Shown in pieces: positions 25,319 to 38,100 of a stretch of DNA of 64,000 bases. The notes below the pieces were generated by a model. It was given only the letters and a program-made list of their open reading frames with translations, did not search any database and was not told the DNA's origin. The stretch comes from Dasyornis broadbenti. Taxonomy: Eukaryota > Chordata > Aves > Passeriformes > Dasyornithidae. How positions within the stretch are numbered: position 1 is the stretch's first letter; every line of letters begins with the position of its first letter. Both the position numbers and the translations under genes were made by a program. The stretch is from assembly GCA_013397935.1 (NCBI GenBank), contig VZRN01003436.1:62001-126000 (forward strand), read 5' to 3'.

Positions 25319-28299
25319 ATGGAGTAGGCTTTCCTCATTTTGAAGAAGAAATCCGTATGCATGTCATTAGCTGTACTGATGTCTGGGAATCTAGGAAACC
25401 ACATTGCAATTAAATCCAAGGGAAGTGCTGTCATCTCGGACACGTCCATGCCAAAACTAATTGCTTTGCCTGGGTTGATAGCCCCTAGGTGTGCACAGTT
25501 TCCAAACTATCATGGCCACCTACTTCTCAGTACCTTGAAAAGAAGTCAGAGAGCTGACAGAAGTGTTGCAGGTGTCCAGGGATTATTCATCTTTGGGTGG
25601 AAGCTGGAGACTCAGTTCTGACCCCCCCATATAGAGACAACAAGGCAATCCAATCTCCCTCAGTCCCAGCATTATTGCTGGACGGGTGCAGTCACATGTG
25701 TTGACTTACTTTTCATTCCATATTTTAGAGATGTTCCCTGATGTCTGCATCCTCAGGCCTTGAAGGATGTTGTGGTACCTGTAGATCATAAGAAACATGC
25801 CTGTGTCTTCCCGAAGTGTGTGGGTTTCTCTCATAAAAAGATGCAAGACCAACTCCAGAGTACTGCTTTCTGTGAGACTGGTGCAGTTGTACCTGCCTGG
25901 GCTGTAGTCTTGCATCTGTCCTGCAAGATTTCATTGTGTGGTAGTTTGTTACTACTCGTTCTGTTTGGAAATCACTCCAGAAATAGGAGCAGTCTGGAGA
26001 ATGATGTTTAGAAAGGCTGTGCTTTGTTCAGCACAAGGGAATCTGTGACAGAATCTCAGTGCCATACCTGACAAGGAAAAGCCAAGCATGCAGCTTTGGT
26101 GTGGGCTGTCATAGAGAAGGACAGTAACAGCAGAGTTGCTGTTGCCTGCATGGGGGTGAATTTGAAATTAGCCTTAAATGTTGTTGCATGCACCTCCACA
26201 GAGTAAGGTGACTCTGCAAGAGGGACTGCTTTGTGATTAGGAACCAGATTATTTCATTTTCCTGTTAGACCCTGGGTCAAATGTTTTAAAGGGTATAGTT
26301 GTGCTGGAAAACAATGAAAACAGATTCCTGTGATAGTAAATGTGCTTTGTGCTTTTGGCTTTGCTTAAAATAATGAAAATATTTTTCTGATGCTATTTTG
26401 ACATTTCAGCTAGCAGTTTCTTGAAAGCCACCATTATGTTATGTAAGTTGGTACTAAACAGAGCCAGATTTCTTTAACACCTGAAATTACTTTTTGAATG
26501 TAAATGTACTCTCTCTCAAAAAAAAAAACATGTTGATTGAAGTTTAGTTGAAGTTTGCCGTCTCATTCAGATTTACAGATATAAAGACGTTTTCATCCTC
26601 TCTGTTTATTATTTCTGTTCTCTTTTCTATGCAGAAGTGTGGCATTTTTTCAAGGCATGTAAATCAATAATATAAATCATTTCTTGAGTGAATTCTGAGC
26701 CCCGTGCTAACACCTGCAGAGTGTGTCTCCTTTTCTCCTCTACTCCTTGAGCTTTAAATAACTTAGAAGCATACATGGTAATAACATTGACTCAGAAAAT
26801 TTACGAGCATGAAAAATGCAACATAGGTATGCCTCTAGCTCAACCTTTCATGTGCTTTATTTAGCAGAATGTTGTTAGCATATTTTTTCTATTTTAAAGT
26901 GTTGTTTTTTAAATCTGTACAGCTTTTTCACTGTCATCTATCTTCTCTTGCTTCCTTTCCCACCTGGCTTCTGTGTGATTGGAACAGAAGATATATAGCA
27001 TCTGAAATCTCTTGAAGGCTGGTCACTCCACAGTATTCTGACAGCAAAATTCTGAACACTTTCTCTTTTGTCATTGCTCATTTTTTTGTCTTTGTTTTGT
27101 GAAATGAAGTAAGAAATAATATGAGAATAAATAGTGGGAGAATCTATTCATATAGAACACAAGCTTCTCTTGCCTGCCTAGGTATTTTAAAGCTACATAA
27201 TCAGATCAGTTAATTGTAATTCTATCATTTACAAAAGGTTTTTGCTTGCACACCTGAGTCCTAATCTAAAGCAGAAGTGTCTCCAGACTACAAGAGAGTC
27301 TGAGCATGCATTGTTGTAGATTTGGCCAAAAACCAGGAACAAGACCTTTTGATCCTCTTTATTATTCATAAGAGTCCAAGTCTGAATTGCTGAACAGTAC
27401 TAATAGATGTCTTTGCTTGTACTGTTATGTGCAACCATTTCTCATTTCTAGTAAGAAAAAAAATATCAGTGTGATAAACTTCTCATTTCAAAGGTAGTTC
27501 ATATTCATGTACAAAGCTTGCTGAGACTTGGCAAAGGTGTCTGCAGCTATTGGCTAATTCTGTATAAATCGTATTCTAACTTGCAGCTTCAGTTTCTCCT
27601 CAACAATGTGATGTTTTCCAAGCTTCTTTAATACCTGACTTACATTTACTGGGTCAGTGCATTCAGATCTGAAAACAGCTTCTACTGTTTCCCTTCCAAT
27701 GAAGAAGACCCAAGAAAACAGTAATGTTTTTCAGGAGAATAAATACCCACATTTCAAGGATTCACTGTTCCTTGTCAGGCAAATTTTGAGCAATTCCTTT
27801 GAGCAAGTAGCATGGAGGGGAAGCAAGGACTTGGGGGCATGAGAACTAAGTAATGTGCTGTCTCACATGATGAAAGCCTGTGGTGCAGAGTTGAGGCGTT
27901 GCTGGCCAGAGAGCCACTAGTGAGATCCAACTACTGCAGTTCCTTGAGAGCAAAATGCCTGTAGATTCTTCTCTGTCTTCTTAGAAATGTCTTACTACAA
28001 GCCTTGTTTGAAGTATGTTTTTCTTTTCCACTTTTTTCACTTATGTTAAAGATGGCCAAGTAGCTTTTCCTGCCAGTTGGGACCATAATGCTAATAGTCA
28101 AGGTCATTGCCACTCAGAAAAGGAGGAAAAAGAAACAGCAGCTCTCCAGGGTATCACTGCAGAATGTTTTATTTATGCTGCTGTGTGTGTCTGATTGGTC
28201 CTTGGTCAGGCATCTCAGAGTTAGTTTATGCTGGAATGTTTCTAGCCATTAAAGTAGACTCACAGGTGTCAGCAGGTTCAAACTTCACCCAGAAGGTTC

Positions 28300-28393
28300 T
28301 TGGGGTTTTTTTTGTTGTTTTTTGGTTTTGTTGTTTTGTGGGTTTTTTGTTTGTTTTTTTGGTTTTTGTTTTTGCTTTTTGTCTTTTTGTGTT

Positions 28394-28428
<35 letters not shown>

Positions 28429-28451
28429 TTGAAGAAAACGTATGTTTTTTN
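28300..28451. repeat. T/G-rich low-complexity block with an undetermined base
   Basis: About 130 bases almost entirely T and G, ending in a T run of nearly 30 bases. The single N of the window is at 28451, just after it. Both the length of the run and the N are probably limited by sequencing. Confidence 0.95.
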
Positions 28452-28838
28452 GTAATGAAGTAAAATGCAGATCTGAGTTCTCAAGTTGTCTTGAAATTAC
28501 ACAGCTTGTGCTGGAAAATCTACCTTCCTTGTTTTTCTTCACCCTGTTGATATTGATAAAGATTCGTTTTTTCAGTTTTTTCTTTCTGGGATGAATTGAG
28601 TATCATATTTGTCAGTTCAGAAACTCCACCAACTCAGAGTCTAAGGGGTTTCTCAGAAGGCATCTTTCCAGATGGTGTTCACAGTATAGTGCATGTAGCC
28701 ATCTGACCTGAGTTTTGCCTCAATATGCTGTGTATTTACCATGGATTCTCACTCCCTTTAATTTTCCCCGGATCAGTTTAGAATGTTTAATTTACTGAGT
28801 CAGTGGGTTTGCATATGAACAGCTGATCACCAGCCTTA

Positions 28839-28888
28839 GTGGGTCCTAAAGTCAGAAAGCAAGGTGGGTCCTAAAGTCAGAAAGCAAG
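28839..28888. repeat. 25-bp perfect tandem duplication (two copies)
   Basis: Copy one is 28839-28863 and copy two 28864-28888, identical, starting GTGGGTCCTAAAG. It is a minisatellite-like slippage product inside an intron. Confidence 0.95.
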
Positions 28889-31689
28889 GTGCCATCAAGC
28901 CACTGTCTACCTTCTATACTTAATTAATTTCTCAGTGATGTTTCTAGCTTCTGAATATTTTGCTGCTAGTTTAACACAGAGGGAGATGCTTGATGCATAA
29001 TGTTAGGGGTATTCCACCAACAGCCCAGATTTAGATTTTTCCAAATGTACCACTGCTCTGCTTGCAGTATGCACTGTGTATGTAGTACCATCTGCATCAT
29101 TGATGCTACATTCTACAGAATGAATGCCAGCCCCATTCAGAAATCTGTACTATGGTATCAGCTCATCATCTGCTCTGGTTCACTTCAGCAGGTGTGAGAA
29201 GACCTGAACTGCCCTGCTGTGAAGCTTAGAAACCATGGAAATCACAGCCAAAGATGCCCATTTGGACACAGTGCCAGTCGATTCACTCCAAGCCAGTTCA
29301 TTAGAATCTGCATATTGCACTTTGCCAGTGAGCTGATCTCCCACATATATTGCCAGCTACTTCTTTCCTTCAAACAGCTGACATGTGTGCAAAGGCATTC
29401 ATTCCAATTCATCAATTGCTTCAGCTTTTGCTCTAGTGTTACGTTAACAGCTATCAAAGGCTCGCTCTTCCCTCACTTCTGACCATGTAGATGTTGCCTC
29501 TTACCTTCTAGAATGTCTCCAGAAGAGACATGGAAGGTCTGGAAGCTTCTGCCTCCTCTCCTGAAGTGGGAGCTTCAGGGCTTTACCTCTCAAATTTTAA
29601 ACTATCAAAATGGCACAGTGAAGTTGCTCCAGCTCACCTGTATCAAAAAATTCACAGAATGTGTTACACAGGGAGTTGGCACTAGGGTCCTAAAAGTGGA
29701 CATGTGGACTCTCAGTAAGAGGAGTTGCTTTCCCCAGTATAGGTGGAGGGTTTTAAATGTTCACCGGCATTCCAAACTCATTAAAAGTAATAGTTTAGCC
29801 CTGGCCAGTTTTCTCAAGGGAAATTACTTTATTGGGTCTGAAAAGTATAAATTTTCCCTTTCAATTCACACTAAAACATACTTCACTTCATAGGCATTTG
29901 AAAATATAGAATGCCATATAGATGTCTTTCATCTTGGTTGTCACTTGTTAGGAGTAGCCATGCAGATACCAAGTTTGAAGGCATTAGCATCCTGTACCAT
30001 GAGCATTTGTCAGCAGCTGCTCTCACCAGTGTTGGTTCTGGTTGTTGGGCATGAACTCAGTCCTCCTCAGCTGCGTCCTTGGCCGTCACTTTGTGTACAT
30101 TAAGTAGTTTTTGGCCATCCTGCTAGACTCTGCTTTTTCTCTCTGTTGTCTGGGAGGTGAAAACTCTCATACTTAAGGCTGTGGTTTCCACTGTCTGACA
30201 TTATGGAAATAGTCATGGGACTCCATGAGTCCTTTCACAGAGTTGGGGTGGGAGTGAGCTGTAAGTCAGGCTTGACCAGTGTCCAGACTTGATCAGCTTG
30301 TCCCCAGAAGTGTAGTGGTCTGGAAGGTGCCTGTGATGGTTTGCTGAACCACTCAAAATCTTACTTATAAATTTTGAATATATGGCCAAAATAATGTAAC
30401 AAAATGGTTTCACAGATTCAAACTGACACATCTGTTTGGACATTTATCAGTCCTTGGGACATACAATACAATGGACCCAGGAGTGATTCCAGTGATTTTT
30501 GGACTGGAGAGAGAGAAGAGCCCCATCTAGATTATTCAGTCTCTCTCACAGTTTTGCAGTGTAAAATCAATACTTTCTTTGTAGCTTTGGAGAGAGGCAG
30601 ATGAACTGTAGTGTTTACCCAAAATCAGTACTGATAATTAATATAAGGGATACCCAGAATTTTGTTCCGCTCACTCTATAATCATGATCAGAAACTAGGA
30701 ATAATACCAACACTTCTGTCCTTTTGATGTCTAAGTCTGATTTGGCTGCCAGAACAAACTTACGCCATGATATAGGAACAGCAAGTAAAATATAGCCGTT
30801 TTATTTAAGGCTGAGAAATGGATATGAATGTTCTGTACTATCAAAGCAAGAAAACAAGTAATGTTATCAGGTGTTCCTGTGTAAAATACAAACTTAATTC
30901 TGAGCCTCCTGACTTTGGTATTGGCTTTGAAGTGCAAAAAATAGAGTACTTTGTTTAATATGTATGGATACTAGAGACCATGTTGAACACTTTCATGTAT
31001 CCAAAACATCCATCGTTAATGTAGCTTTAATAAACTCATTCCTTCAGCATTCTCACCTCTACTGGTTACTGAGATGAGACCCAGCTCCTGAATACAATAT
31101 AAATGTGTATTTTACTTATGCTCTTTGTCAACAAAGGGGTAGCTCCTCTTCTTTTTCCCAAGAAAAAAAGAAGACTATATTCATATACTGTGGGTTGTGG
31201 AAGTAGCCTGATGTGGAAGGAATTGTTTTTCTTTTTATACAGTGAGAGAGAGAATGTCATAGAATGAGAAAACTACATGAAATAATTTTATATACAGGGA
31301 TAAATGCATAGAAATGGATTCAATTACATTATCATAACAAAAATGTTAGAAAAATGGTTCTCTAAAGTATTCTAATTAATAAAAAACTCACGAAATTGTT
31401 ACTGAACTTTAATTGGAAAATCTGTAGAAACTTTTATGGAAAGTAAAAACTGATCTTTGAAAAGAGTATCTGGGGGATGGGGATGTGATTACTAGTGATG
31501 CCTGCTTATTGCAGCTCTTCTTCCTGTGTTTTTTGTTGCTGCTGCTGGAATATAAAAAAGTTTATTGCTGAAAAAGTTGTTAGTCTTATCTTGAGTCTCT
31601 TAGGTGGCATCTTAGGGGAGCATAGTCTTTGTACTCCACGCAGTAGAGGTGTAAGCTTATCTCTTTAAAATTAGACACACATATGAAAG

Positions 31690-31760
31690 CTAAAACTAAA
31701 AAAAAAAGCTAAAAAAAAAAAAAAACCCAAAAAACCAAAAACAAACAAAAAACCCCAAAA
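31690..31760. repeat. A-rich low-complexity tract
   Basis: A runs interrupted by GCT and by C's, lying about 200 bases before the acceptor of the 31965 exon. It may be a decayed poly(A) tail of a retroposed element, but no element body was recognised on either side. Confidence 0.85.
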
Positions 31761-31964
31761 GGCCAGTAGTTTCAATGTTTAAAAGCATATACTAAGTATT
31801 ACAGGCTTCCACATCTGTGGAGTTTCCTGAAGGGGTGACATGAGTATAAAGATGGAAGAATTCACTTTTTGGTGATAAGAAAGCAATGAAAGAAAAATTG
31901 AGAATTTTGTTAATTTTTGAATAATGTTTGTGATGTTTAATCTCATACATTCTATTTCTTCCAG

Positions 31965-32134
31965 CTACGAATGTCATGGCTGATCCATGGTGTCTTGCTG
32001 GGAAATGTATCCCTAGTGCTGGTCGAGAACAAGACAGGAAAGGAGCAGAGCTGGACATTCTGGCATTCAGAGAACAGCGAGGGTTTGGGAATATGGCAGT
32101 GGATGATCTTACCTCTCCCAGATATACTGGATAG
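31965..32134 (+). CDS. ALK: ALK exon: second MAM domain, strongly conserved part (partial CDS)
   Basis: This 170-base exon starts after TTTCTTCCAG and ends before the donor GTATGA, leaving two bases (AG) of an Arg codon. It reads LRMSWLIHGVLLGNVSLVL followed by VENKTGKEQ, then a variable stretch (SWTFWHSENSEGLG) and IWQWMILPLPDILDR. Human ALK has LRMSWLIRGVLRGNVSLVL, VENKTGKEQ and LWQWMVLPLLDVSDR. NVS and NKT are two potential N-glycosylation sites, both shared with human. This is the most conserved portion of the second MAM domain in the window and by itself identifies the gene. The neighbouring introns are about 10.9 kb and 10.8 kb. Confidence 0.97.
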
Positions 32135-35100
32135 GTATGAGTCTTCTCCTCATTCTCCTGTGTGGTTATCAATCCTGTCAGCACTAGCTACTTGGTGATG
32201 AAAATGGCCGGCATTGCTCCTGGAGGCTGTTGCCTCGGGGAGAAGTGCTTTGTCCTTGTCTCAGTATTCTCCAATCTCCAGCAGTCCTCCATGAGTCAAC
32301 TCCTGGTAGAAGTGGAGAATGAGAATAACTGAGTATTTTGAGCAAAGAACACCATTTTGCAGCTCCTGAGTCAAAGTCTTTCTTCACATATGGGGTCAAT
32401 GAGTAGTCTACAGCAAGGTGCTTAAACTTCTGTGTCTCCATTTCATCGAGTGGGAACCACTCTCTTTGCACACTTTTCTATGTTGCATGTTTGGTGCTCT
32501 CTTATGGTTTGCAAGAGTTGGATGTGAGATCCATAGTGGATTTTTTTTCTGGGTATCAAAGCCCCTGGTGTTCAATGTGTCTAGATCTGAGAATGAAGAG
32601 GTGGGAAAGACCCTCTGCAAAATCAGACAAGGATCCATCTGAACACCTTTGTGTTCACTGTAGCAGAAGGCTCACCTTAATAAAGGGCTGTGCCACTCAT
32701 GGCTCTATTCTGGTTTAGGCATAGAAGGTTTATCTGGTAGTATATGCTTAATCTGATAGCATATGCTTATATAGAGTGTTGTTTCAGCAGTTTCTTACAA
32801 GTCAGCTTTAATAGAATGCTCTTGTTCATTGTTTACTTTTAATGTGTGGTGTTTCTAGAGAAGGCACAGGCATCCTTCACCTCCTGCTACCCTGGCCCTT
32901 AGGCTGCAAGATGCATCTACCAGTGTCATGAGCACTGGTGTCCCTTGTCTTTTTGGAAATCTGTGCCCTAGAAAGAATGGATTTCATTAAGGGGTAGTTT
33001 GCCTTAAAAGAACTTTGAACAAACATTCTATGAATATGTCTTTTATCTTGCTGGCACTTGGGGATGCATGTAGGCTGCAAATACAACAAGGACACTGCCA
33101 ATGCTTTGGTCCTGAATGTATAATTAATATGTGTGCATCAAAGACTTTAAAAATGCTAGCATTAAGCTTATTGTGCAGTCACTGGTGAAGCACCATTTGT
33201 AAAAATACCTGGATGCTTCGTTCCCTTCAGCTGTGTTTCCTTTGAAGAATGGTATATTTGGCATTATTATTTATGTGATTTATTTCCTAATGTTGCCAGG
33301 GGAATGTTTTGTACCTGAATTATTCTGTACCCTTGTACTATTGCTTTCCTTTAAATTCTCTCTGGTTACACAGTCAGGCATGGAACACTTTGATCTTAGG
33401 AGCCAGGCTAGCAGTGGTTCATGAGAAATCATGGATTCAGCTGATAATATGGTGCTGGCTATTATGTATAAGGTGCTGACACCCTCACTTCCCCATTATT
33501 TACAGAGAAAGATGGATGGTTTCCCTGAAGGAAGGGGGTTTGTTGGAGGTTAAGACATAAGAAAGGAAAATTTTGAAGTTTTGGTGTCTCTTGAAAAGTT
33601 TTTGTCCTTATTTATTCACAGAAAGTGCACTATATTAATTAATTTTTCTTCTAAGATTGATTGAATTGAAACCAATCCTTCCTGGGAAGAAAGAAGTCTC
33701 CTGTGAGACTTGGAAATACTGCAAGCATCTTTCTCACCATCTCAAAACCTGTTTCTTAGGAAATCTGGGCTGATGTATGTATTAGGAAGGAATTCTATGG
33801 AAGTATACACCAAAATCGTACCAGTGAGACTCCAGTATATAAATGGAGATAAACGACAGTTTTATTGAACTGCAAGACATAATTAATTGATGTGAACGCA
33901 ATGCTGGTGCTGCTGAAAGCTTATTTTGTCTGTCTTCTTGTAATTGGTTCCTGTATCAGAAGCTGTGAGAGTCTGTGTCAGAATCATAATATTGCAGATA
34001 TTCCTACAGGAGAAGCTGAAAGTTTAAATTACCTCACAGAAGTAAATGTCTCAAGTAAAGCACACCAGTGTACCAGTTTCACACAAAATTAATGCACATT
34101 CCATTGTGATTGGGAAGCTGAATGGAAAGTGTTATTAATAACAAGATAATTAGCTCTAAAACTGCTAAAAAACATGCTTGTTTAAAAGCTGCTTAGCCGT
34201 AATTTCCGTGTTTGGCTTACAGCACTTCAAAGAATCATTAGGAAGACTTCCAAGAAATTAGATCAGCTCTATCTTTAGAAACAGACATTTCTTAAATGTT
34301 TGATATCCCTCAGGCTGTTGGGAGAAATTATTCTTTGGCAGAAAATCACAGCTAGAATATTTCAGGTGAATTGGCAATAACAGAAAGGAGGGAGCAGTAA
34401 GACAAGAAAGTTAAATTGTGACTGAGGGATGGTAGATTTCTAGCACTGTGTTAGCCTGGGCAACCTTGGACATATCCAATCACAGTTTCACCTTGTGTGA
34501 GGTCTTACCTTTCCTCTGTGGACTTGAAAGAAGCTGAAGTGCTGGCACTTTACAGCTTTAACTTTCCTGAAGTTATCTGCCCGCTCTTGTTCTGGAAGAT
34601 ATTGGTAGAACAATCCTGAGAGTCAGCTCATGTGGTGGGTTGATTAATGGAGTGGCTGAACAGAGTTGTAACCCAATTTCAAATGCTCCTTATACTCTGT
34701 GCATGCAGAAGGAAGGACCAAGGAACTGGTCAAAGATGTGTCACCAAAGCAGCTACAATTAGAGAAGCCAGTTGTGGGCAAGAGCTCCTTAAGTTGTTGG
34801 ATGAACAGGTTGTGCCTACCAGAGGCAAAAAGCAACTCCTCCAGAGATGCTGTATTTTAGCTTGCCACTAAGATACACTCAACATCAACCAACAGTCCTT
34901 GCTGTGATTTGTTATTCCCTGTAGAGCCACTTACCCCTCTCTGAAAGATGCATTATCTGCAAATCAAATAATCTGCAAAGTTTAGTGAAAGCCAGAAAAA
35001 CGGTTATTTTTACTTACTGGAATTCATTAGCATGATAGTATAACATTTGGATTGAGAGTAGAGTAGAGAACCACATTATTGTAAGACTATTTTATTTGAT

Positions 35101-38100
35101 GGAAAATTGCTATTTGTTTTCCAGTGAAAAGTGATGAGCCTGTCAAGGACAGTTCTATTTTAACTTCACACAAATGCCAGTAGAAAACAGTCTTGAAAGA
35201 TGTGTTGTAGCCGGTGGATTGGGTTTGCTTTTTTAATACATTTGCTTTTAGTTAATACATGTGAGTTTAAATTTTAGTAATGATAATGTTGTGGGAATGT
35301 GAGAGCAAGAGCAAGCAGAAGCCTGATGTAATTGAAGATGAGTGATTTCTGTAGCTAATAATTAGACATTCTGTTAGTTTAACAGTGTGGTTAAGGTATA
35401 GCACATAGATAAAATACAAGCACGTGTAACTAAGTGATTCTCTGGAGCTCGCTGTAGGCTGATGCTTATTATCACCAACCTGCTTCGCAACTGTTTGCTA
35501 CAAAGTGTGAGAGGTGGAAAAGGATTAACTCTAATGGGCTGAAGCCTGACTGGAAAATTAATGCTTTAAAATCTCTTGATTTTTGCTCCCCTGATGAAGC
35601 TGAGGTCAGCCATCAGGAGCAACATGTGGACTAAAAGTTCTCTCGGTCCCTCTGCCACATGACTGAAATTGCCTGGAAGCGGATTCCCTGTGGGGCAGCC
35701 CAGCCCAGTTCTGGACTTTTAAGGCCTTTATTCTCTACTAACCCTGTCCTTTTCTTCAAAGATTTCTCTGTAACTTCTGTGAGGGAAATCTGGTAAAAAT
35801 GGCTAATATTAATAGCAACCTGTCCCACCCCAGTGCAGTCATGTGACAGAAGAAGATTGTACAGAAATATAAAAGGAATTTAAATGTGTTTACTGGTTAG
35901 AAAAGTTTCTTTGATTTCCTTTCTTCTTAAGTTTAATTTTTTTGGCATTACAACATGTAAATTTTTAGCAGGTCTTAAGCAGTAGTGGCCAGATGGGGGA
36001 AGGAGTGAGAGGAGTTCACTTGAGGTCCCTCAAAATTAATTTTTCAATCATAAATAGCTGCACCATTTGCCTTGACACTTATAGCAAGGCCAGGCCATGT
36101 CCTTCTAGCAGAGCAGCATGTTCAGAAAGTGAAAAAACAATTTTCTTTTGATCCCATTGTGCTCAGAGAGCTTCAAAATTATTTTCTTGCTGATGACCTT
36201 CTCCTGAACACAGACTAAGGATTTTGTTATGTTGAAAGGGATCAGTAAGGTGGCTTACCTGGAAGGCTGGATAAGGATGAGAGCTGCCTGAGGATGAAAG
36301 CTGAAAGGCCTACAAACCAGTTACCTCAGAAGGTGACATTCTGTTGCAACAAGTCAGAATTCATGTCCAAACAATTGCACTTCCTACTTCTTTTTACCTG
36401 ACTTCATTACCTGTTCCAATTTTGCCGGCTTGCTGGATTTTTAAAAACTACACTAGTTCTCATTAGGTTTTTGTGTACATATCCATGTGCGTTTCCATTT
36501 CAGTACATGGAAGTGAGATTGTTTGTTCTCTCTGGCTCCTTCAGCAGCTCTGGTCTCAATGGCAGCCACAGCACTCACTGCAGCAGTAAAAAGAACTTGT
36601 CTCGTGTCATACCCCTGTATCTCTACTAGCTGTAGCTAAGCACTATTCTTGTTCAGTAATTTGACTTGCATTGCTCTGTGTCTCCCTCACACTCCTTTCA
36701 GAATTTCTTTATAATAAGTTTCTGAGTGTCATGTTCCCATTAAGGATGAAGAGGAAAAGGAAGGTTCTTGGAAACATTTTTGACCTGGAAGCCAGTTTAT
36801 CTCATGTTATTCCTAAATTTTCTTCCCATTCTTCTAAGAAGAAACATGGATCCTCCATACTAGCTAGTCATATGTCTGCCTGCACATTACCACAGATATA
36901 TTAATTGGTCACATCTGCACTCAGATCACTTTAGTCTGTCTTACATCCACCCAACAAATCTAGGCTGTGTTGCCCCAAGATGGCCACACATTACTTTGTT
37001 AAAAGCAGTGAGACCTTAATAATCATATCACTGCTCTTCTGCTCTCTAGCATTAATTATATCTGTCTGCTACTGTCCTCCTTCTGAAAGAGTTGTTCTGC
37101 AAATGGTTGTTCTGTGCATCTGGAAAGAGGGTTTTGGTGACAATGTATGCAGAGTACCTGTGACAGATTTTGTATATGCATGGTTGCCTTTAATAACACC
37201 TTTGAATCTCTATCTTTATTACTAGCTATTAAGTAACTTCCTGCATGGAAGTTCTGTCACTGTAACTGAGTTTGGTTTACATGCTTATATTTCTCCAAAT
37301 AATCTTATTCCATCTAAATGTGTCTTGTCTCAAATAGTAAGTGTTCCTTTGTGAAGTGATCTAACAATGCATCATTTGTAACAAAGAAGTTAATGGGAAC
37401 CCAAATGTAATAAGGGTTAGTGACCTGAAATTTCTCCATTCTGTGAGTACCTCGGTTTCAAGCAGGTTCAGCCATAATTATTTTAGCTAAGTAGAGAGAG
37501 AAATCAGTTTCATCAGAAGCAAAACATTACCAGTTATGAAATGAGATCTGTACGTACAGGCACGCTGTGTTCGTGTCTCTGCATGGGGGATTGAGTACAG
37601 AGGAGATTAACGTTCAATCTTGGTTAATAATCCCTGTCTTTTGTGATAAAAAGAAAAAAAATAATGATTATGAGCCTTTCTAAAATAATGGCATGAAGGC
37701 AGCTGCCTGAGTCTGGATAATGAAAACCTGAACTGTCTGTATGAGCCAGGGACAGTATTTAGCTGGAATTCAGAGTAGTTACTGAAGGGAGGGAGCTGCA
37801 GAATTTGTGCAAAATCAGCTTGCAGAGGTCTTCAGTGCAATGAGAATGAGTATTTTATTTCCCTTCTATCAGAGGAAAATAGAATACATACAAAAACTAA
37901 CATTTCTGTGCAATGAAGATCTGAGGATAGATGATGTAAGCAAAAGAATTTGTTCTCATGGAGGCTATAATAACATAGCTATACATATATCTTCACACTT
38001 CAGTTCTACATTTCCCTCTGTAATAAGCTCCAAATATTTTGGGGAGAAGCAGTCTTCTGGTAGGATCAAGAAAAATGAAATAATCAAAAAGAACCAACTG

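Larger units (their letters stand above)
21086..31964 (+). other. ALK: ALK intron, 10.9 kb, GC-AG type
   Basis: The intron begins with GCAAGT and ends with TTCTTCCAG. It contains an antisense LTR (24623-25318), a T/G-rich low-complexity block with one undetermined base (28300-28451), a 25-bp tandem duplication (28839-28888) and a long run of 60- to 130-codon chance frames. No coding or RNA gene was recognised. Confidence 0.88.

Noticed and set aside
28107..28542. Phe/Val-rich and Lys/Asn-rich frames
   Set aside because: They are translations of the T/G-rich low-complexity block.
36980..37225. 81-codon hydrophobic + strand frame
   Set aside because: Its hydrophobicity comes from T-rich codons, and there is no other support for a membrane protein.
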